A model generated the notes under the pieces. It ran no database searches and was not told where the DNA came from. It worked only from the letters and a program-made list of their open reading frames with translations. From the NCBI GenBank assembly GCA_009776385.1, contig WRFT01000052.1, forward strand, positions 1-9,827: DNA of 9,827 nt. Reading direction: 5' to 3'. Shown piece after piece: positions 6,496 to 9,827 of the stretch (its first letter is position 1; each line of letters begins with the position of its first letter). The position numbers were made by a program, and so were the translations under genes. The DNA comes from Clostridia bacterium. GTDB taxonomy: Bacteria; Bacillota; Clostridia; Christensenellales; Aristaeellaceae.

Positions 6496-7283
6496 AAAGA
6501 AATGTCAGGTTCGTATTGCTTTTAATGAAGCTGAAGCTGTCCCGCATGATGATGTTTCGGGTGAGCTTTTTCGGCGCGTTCATCGCCGACGGGACAATGT
6601 TTATTATACAGCTTCTGGCGTTTGAGGCGATATACTCCCAAGTGGATGCCATCGGTGGCTGGAACAGGGGGCAGATGATCATCTTCGTCGGGACATTTGC
6701 GGTTGTTAACGCCCTGAACATGCTTATCTACTTTTTCGGCGTCAACGATATTCCCGAAAAAATAAAGCGGGGCGATTTAGACGGGTATATCACCAAGCCG
6801 GTCAGCCCGCTGCTGCGCGTCACGTTTGAAAATGTGAACCCCGGCTCCGTCCCGCTGTTGATTTTCAGCGCGGGTATCGTCTGTTACGGCGTGTCGGCCG
6901 CGGGCATTAACATATCGTTCATGACGGGCCTTTTATATGTATTGCTCGTCTTGCTGATGACGCTTTTATGGTATGACATGGAGTTGATATTGCGATCCAT
7001 ACCCTTTTTGGTCCTCTCCGCCAACGGCATTGTGCAGTTGGAAGAGCAGTTGATAGAGATGAATTTCAAGATTCCCGGCATTTTGTATAAGGGCGGGTTC
7101 AAGGTGGTTTTTTACTTTATACTGCCCTACGGCATCATGTCCACGACGCCCACGCAAATGCTTTCCGGCCTTCTGACCGCCTCCGGCTTTTTACACGCCG
7201 TCGTCATCACGGCGTTCTTTACCGCCTTTGCCATCGGGTTTTGGCGGTACGGGCTTAGGCATTACAAGAGCACGGGCAGTTGA
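6492..7283 (+). CDS. ABC-2 type permease, second subunit (ABC2_membrane_6/DUF990 family, COG3694-like)
   Basis: This 263-residue membrane protein starts at ATG 6492, overlapping the first permease's stop by four bases (ATGA). The upstream GGGGTGGG is only a modest ribosome binding site, so translation probably relies on coupling. The diagnostic loop is IPEKIKRGDLDGYITKPVSPL (87-107), matching the family pattern of a basic Ile-Lys/Arg-x-Gly segment, Leu-Asp and Lys-Pro. Hydrophobic segments near 24-48, 62-82, 119-135, 140-160, 169-182 and 230-252 make about six helices. It is the last gene of the exporter operon. Its TGA lies 7 bp from the stop of the converging GH43 gene, and no hairpin with a U-tract was seen after it. 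Confidence 0.88.
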   Translation: MKRNVRFVLLLMKLKLSRMMMFRVSFFGAFIADGTMFIIQLLAFEAIYSQVDAIGGWNRGQMIIFVGTFAVVNALNMLIYFFGVNDIPEKIKRGDLDGYITKPVSPLLRVTFENVNPGSVPLLIFSAGIVCYGVSAAGINISFMTGLLYVLLVLLMTLLWYDMELILRSIPFLVLSANGIVQLEEQLIEMNFKIPGILYKGGFKVVFYFILPYGIMSTTPTQMLSGLLTASGFLHAVVITAFFTAFAIGFWRYGLRHYKSTGS

Positions 7284-7290
7284 ACGCTTA

Positions 7291-8694
7291 CTATTCTGCA
7301 GAACCTATCACATACAGCTCGCCGACAGATACCTCGCCGTCCCACTCCATGCGCAGGCTTTCAATGGCTATCGGCGCAAAGTGCAGGATAAGCATATTGT
7401 CCGCCGTGCCGCCGGAACCGACATCCACCGTAAACCGCTCGTTGATAACCAACTGCCCCGCCGCGGTATTTCCCCCGGCAAAGCAAAGCATCAACATGTC
7501 CGCGGTACGCGGTACATCCCACTTGAGGGAAGCATTCGTTCCCCGCCACGCGTAATGAGCCGACGCGGGGGAGGAGCAGGTGTCCGCGTCAGCGAGAGGC
7601 GCGATTCCCTCTCCCACAGCCTCGGGCGCATGATTGACAAGGCCGGTCATTGAAAACGGCAAGAGCTTCGGTACGCGGGCAGGCCCGTCAATGAAGGCGG
7701 TTCCGTCGGCATGAAAGCCCGCGCGGTCGATGTTCAGCTGCCGGTTTCCGGACGGCGCAAGCGGATAGGTATGGGTATGATAGGCGGTGAACAACTCATC
7801 GCCAACCATAAAGAAGCTGTTATGGCCGGGGCCGGAGACCATGACCTTTGTCTCGTTTTCAATGTACCAAAGGAGCGGGTTGTTTTGCTGCTTGGTAAAG
7901 GGCCCCAAGGGGTGCTCGGATACCGCCACGCCTACGCCGTATCGCTTGTCCGCAAAAAAATGCGCGCTGTAAAACAGGTAATACAGGCCGTCGCGGACCA
8001 GCACGGCGGGGCCCTCGTTCCACAGGTAATCGCCGCCTTGTTCCATTTCCCATTCCTGGTCCGGTACGGTCAGCAGCACCGGCTCCCCTTCCATGGACAG
8101 AAGATCCGGTGACATCCGCACCCCGTAGATGTGGCTTTCGTGCCGCCCGCGGACCACATTTTCGGAACAGTCGCGCACATAATACAAATACGGAATATCT
8201 CCGTCCATCAGCAGCGTCGCGTCAATGGCGGCATACCCCAAATCAAACAGCGGCGCGTCCAGCGGATCTGTGTAGGGGCCTTCCGGCGTGTCCGCCAAAG
8301 CGATGCCGATACGCAGGCTTTTGTCCGCCTTTCGCCGGGCGGTGAACAGCATCACATACCGTCCGTCATAGGCAACCACCTCCGGAGCCCAGTAATCTCC
8401 CGAGGCCCAGGATACCTTGGGCAGCGCCTTTTGCTTGTCGAAAGAACGCAGGTCATTCGTACGCCAAACATTAAACCCAACGGTGCCGCCCGTAGCGAAC
8501 AGATAGAAATGACCCTCCGCCGGCAAGATAAACGGGTCGCCTATATCGTATACGGAGTGGGGGTTTTGATAAAACCGGCCGCTCACCGCGCCGGGATCCA
8601 GCAACGGCAGGGGTTCGAAACTTGCGGCGCCCGCGACAGGCAACCCCAAGATGAACGTGACCAGGCAATAAAGGCTCCGTTTCCATATGGACAT
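7291..8694 (-). CDS. Secreted glycoside hydrolase family 43 protein
   Basis: This 467-residue protein has a signal peptide (WKR, hydrophobic core 8-20, AGAAS at 21-25) and a five-bladed beta-propeller catalytic region at about 45-350. The GH43 catalytic triad can be placed: base Asp53 in GDPF, pKa-modulating Asp158 in AIDATLL and acid Glu227 in WNEGPAV. WAPEV (102-106), GPGHNS (288-293) and the later AYHTHTYP are further family marks. About 115 C-terminal residues after 350 form a beta-rich module I could not assign. Family members cleave arabinose- or xylose-containing polysaccharides; the exact substrate cannot be read from sequence. It is the last gene of the operon after a MalG-like permease and an acyltransferase. 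AGGAG lies 8 nt before the ATG and overlaps the preceding stop codon. Release to the cell surface or medium would supply sugars to the transporter. Confidence 0.9.
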   Translation of the reverse strand: MSIWKRSLYCLVTFILGLPVAGAASFEPLPLLDPGAVSGRFYQNPHSVYDIGDPFILPAEGHFYLFATGGTVGFNVWRTNDLRSFDKQKALPKVSWASGDYWAPEVVAYDGRYVMLFTARRKADKSLRIGIALADTPEGPYTDPLDAPLFDLGYAAIDATLLMDGDIPYLYYVRDCSENVVRGRHESHIYGVRMSPDLLSMEGEPVLLTVPDQEWEMEQGGDYLWNEGPAVLVRDGLYYLFYSAHFFADKRYGVGVAVSEHPLGPFTKQQNNPLLWYIENETKVMVSGPGHNSFFMVGDELFTAYHTHTYPLAPSGNRQLNIDRAGFHADGTAFIDGPARVPKLLPFSMTGLVNHAPEAVGEGIAPLADADTCSSPASAHYAWRGTNASLKWDVPRTADMLMLCFAGGNTAAGQLVINERFTVDVGSGGTADNMLILHFAPIAIESLRMEWDGEVSVGELYVIGSAE

Positions 8695-8702
8695 ATACCA
8701 AT

Positions 8703-8708
8703 CTCCTA
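8703..8708 (-). promoter_or_regulatory. Stop codon embedded in Shine-Dalgarno (TAGGAG), coupling acyltransferase to GH43
   Basis: On the minus strand the acyltransferase stop TAG (8706-8708) forms the first bases of TAGGAG, the ribosome binding site of the GH43 gene, whose ATG starts 8 nt later at 8694. Terminating ribosomes would cover the next initiation site. This supports both the start choice and translational coupling. Confidence 0.75.
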
Positions 8709-9764
8709 TTTTTTAGACGGTCGGCGGGAGCTGACAAGCCAAGCGCAAAACCCGCAAGCCAATAATAACACAACGGTCCAGCACAGCGCTCCGAAGGGGG
8801 ATTGTATCGGCTGCCCCCATAATCCGCCGCCCCGCTTCAGCTGAGGCAGTATGTTTCTGCCGGCGCAGGTAAATAACACAAGATTAGACGCCAGCAGGTA
8901 ATACAATGAGTTACGGCCCATCCCTTCTATCGGGACAAGCGGATCCACGCGCCCACGCTTGATTGGCGGTATTTTACTCAACGCTTTTGCCAGCAGTAAC
9001 AGCGCCGCCGTACCCGCCGCGGGCAATGCCACCCAGGCAAGGCTTGGCGGGAACCGTTCGGGAATCGCGCCCTGCCGCCAGGCGATCAAGGCGCCTGCCG
9101 CGGTGCATAAGGCCGCGCAGGCAACCCAAATCCATGACTGCTTCTTTGCCCGGGAAGGGAAGGCGATGCCCAGCACAAAGTAAGGCGCGTATTGCAAGAC
9201 CGGGAAGGTGATATGGCTTCTTGTGCCGATCAACAGCCCCAAATAGGTGCTTTGGATGTGTTCATAAGGCAAAAAACAGCTCAACAGGCATACCGCGCCC
9301 ACTCCGGCTGCCCATATCGGACGTGTACGCAGGCGGCGCAGCGGCACGAACAACGCCATGCTCAACAGGCCGTACAGCGCGAATGCCGGTAAAAACTCCG
9401 ACCAGCCCGGAATATCCTGAAGCAGCAGAATATTCATGACCGTACGTGAGGCGAAGGGCTTGTTTTCGCGCAGCACGCGAAAGGCGATACCCGACAAATA
9501 AAAAGCGCCCAAAGCGCGCAGAGCCGCTTTGAGCATGCGTCCCCATACTTCCGTAAAGGGTTTGGTAAGGTAAGCAATGGACACCGAACAGCCAAACGCG
9601 AACACAAATGACGGGAACACCAGCAGATTAATGGCGTTTTGCAGCGGCACAACTGCGGGAAACAAAAACGTTTCGCCGAAGAACTGCAGGATATGGCAGT
9701 ACACCATGGCCGCTACCAGTAATCCCTTGAACACGTCCAGCGATTTATCGCGCCGCTCGCTCAT
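8706..9764 (-). CDS. Polytopic membrane acyltransferase-like protein (HGSNAT/DUF1624 or acyltransferase-3 type)
   Basis: This 352-residue protein has roughly ten hydrophobic segments. The N-terminus carries the family's signature spacing: Arg5, SLDVFKG (8-14), then a membrane segment ending in His24. FPSFVFAFGCS (50-60) and the late GMGRNSLYYL (281-290) are also typical of membrane acyltransferases that move acyl groups onto carbohydrates. The exact family cannot be settled by eye. It starts at ATG 9764, overlapping the stop of the upstream sugar permease (ATGA). AAGGG abuts the ATG with no spacer, so initiation probably depends on coupling. It lies between a sugar permease and a secreted GH43, which suggests action on glycans or imported or surface sugars, but this is inference. 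The acceptor and acyl donor are unknown. Confidence 0.72.
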   Translation of the reverse strand: MSERRDKSLDVFKGLLVAAMVYCHILQFFGETFLFPAVVPLQNAINLLVFPSFVFAFGCSVSIAYLTKPFTEVWGRMLKAALRALGAFYLSGIAFRVLRENKPFASRTVMNILLLQDIPGWSEFLPAFALYGLLSMALFVPLRRLRTRPIWAAGVGAVCLLSCFLPYEHIQSTYLGLLIGTRSHITFPVLQYAPYFVLGIAFPSRAKKQSWIWVACAALCTAAGALIAWRQGAIPERFPPSLAWVALPAAGTAALLLLAKALSKIPPIKRGRVDPLVPIEGMGRNSLYYLLASNLVLFTCAGRNILPQLKRGGGLWGQPIQSPFGALCWTVVLLLACGFCAWLVSSRRPSKK

Positions 9765-9827
9765 CCCTTAATCGCCGAGCCGATGGATATACCCTGCAAA
9801 AAGTACCTTTGCGCCAGCAGGTAGAGC
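9761..9827 (-). CDS. Carbohydrate ABC transporter permease, MalG-like, C-terminal 21 codons only
   Basis: The minus-strand frame entering from the right edge gives 21 residues, including QRYFLQGISIGSAIKG, then TGA at 9761-9763. The ending 'QRYF-x-QG-x3-G-(S)A-x-KG-stop' is the well-known C-terminus of CUT1 (MalG/AraQ-type) inner-membrane sugar permeases. The rest of the gene lies outside the window. Its stop overlaps the acyltransferase start (ATGA). CUT1 systems import oligosaccharides with a lipoprotein binding protein and a shared ATPase, which fits the GH43 downstream. Confidence 0.82.
   Translation of the reverse strand, partial: LYLLAQRYFLQGISIGSAIKG

Noticed and set aside
7294..7303. 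TTCTGCAGAA palindrome at the end of the GH43 gene, considered as a shared bidirectional terminator.
   Set aside because: It is only a 10-bp palindrome with no loop space and no T-run on either side.
8131..8844. A 237-codon plus-strand open frame.
   Set aside because: It lies antisense to the GH43 and acyltransferase genes, which have clear motifs. It has no recognisable domain or ribosome binding site.

Overview
The window looks like chromosomal DNA of an uncultured Clostridia-like Bacillota. The signs are mid-range GC, strong AGGAG/AAGGGAG ribosome binding sites, a near-consensus sigma-A promoter, ATGA-coupled operons, a CUT1-type sugar ABC permease next to a GH43 glycosidase, and a secreted alpha-2-macroglobulin with a bacterial Ig-like N-terminal domain. 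The taxonomic call is inference; there is no rRNA or other marker gene in the window.

Left part (1-4311, minus strand): one long open frame runs off the left edge. I read all 1,437 visible codons and found no stop. It encodes the N-terminal part of a secreted alpha-2-macroglobulin (A2M) family protein. Both A2M hallmark segments are present, but the thioester CxEQ position reads S-S-D-R, so this is a thioester-less form.

Middle (4312-4717): a 406-bp divergent intergenic region. A sigma-A promoter with 17-bp spacing points right. It is followed at the expected start site by a perfect 16-bp palindrome, then a 9-codon leader ORF with a good ribosome binding site, several possible RNA hairpins, and a strong intrinsic terminator whose U-tract ends 24 nt before the next gene. 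This has the layout of an attenuated or riboswitch-type leader. I could not match it to a known riboswitch class, and it is the most interesting feature here.

Right of that (4718-7283, plus strand): a three-gene operon for an ABC-2 type exporter of the COG4586/COG4587/COG3694 kind, with one ATPase and two six-helix-type permeases. Both junctions are 4-bp ATGA overlaps. The substrate is unknown.

Right end (7291-9827, minus strand): the distal end of a carbohydrate-utilisation operon. In transcription order it holds the last 21 codons of a MalG-like sugar ABC permease, a polytopic membrane acyltransferase-like protein, and a secreted GH43 glycosidase. The genes are tightly coupled: an ATGA overlap, then a stop codon embedded in the next Shine-Dalgarno sequence. 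This operon ends 7 bp from the end of the exporter operon, tail to tail, with no terminator visible between them.

No tRNA, rRNA, CRISPR array, insertion sequence or other mobile element was seen.
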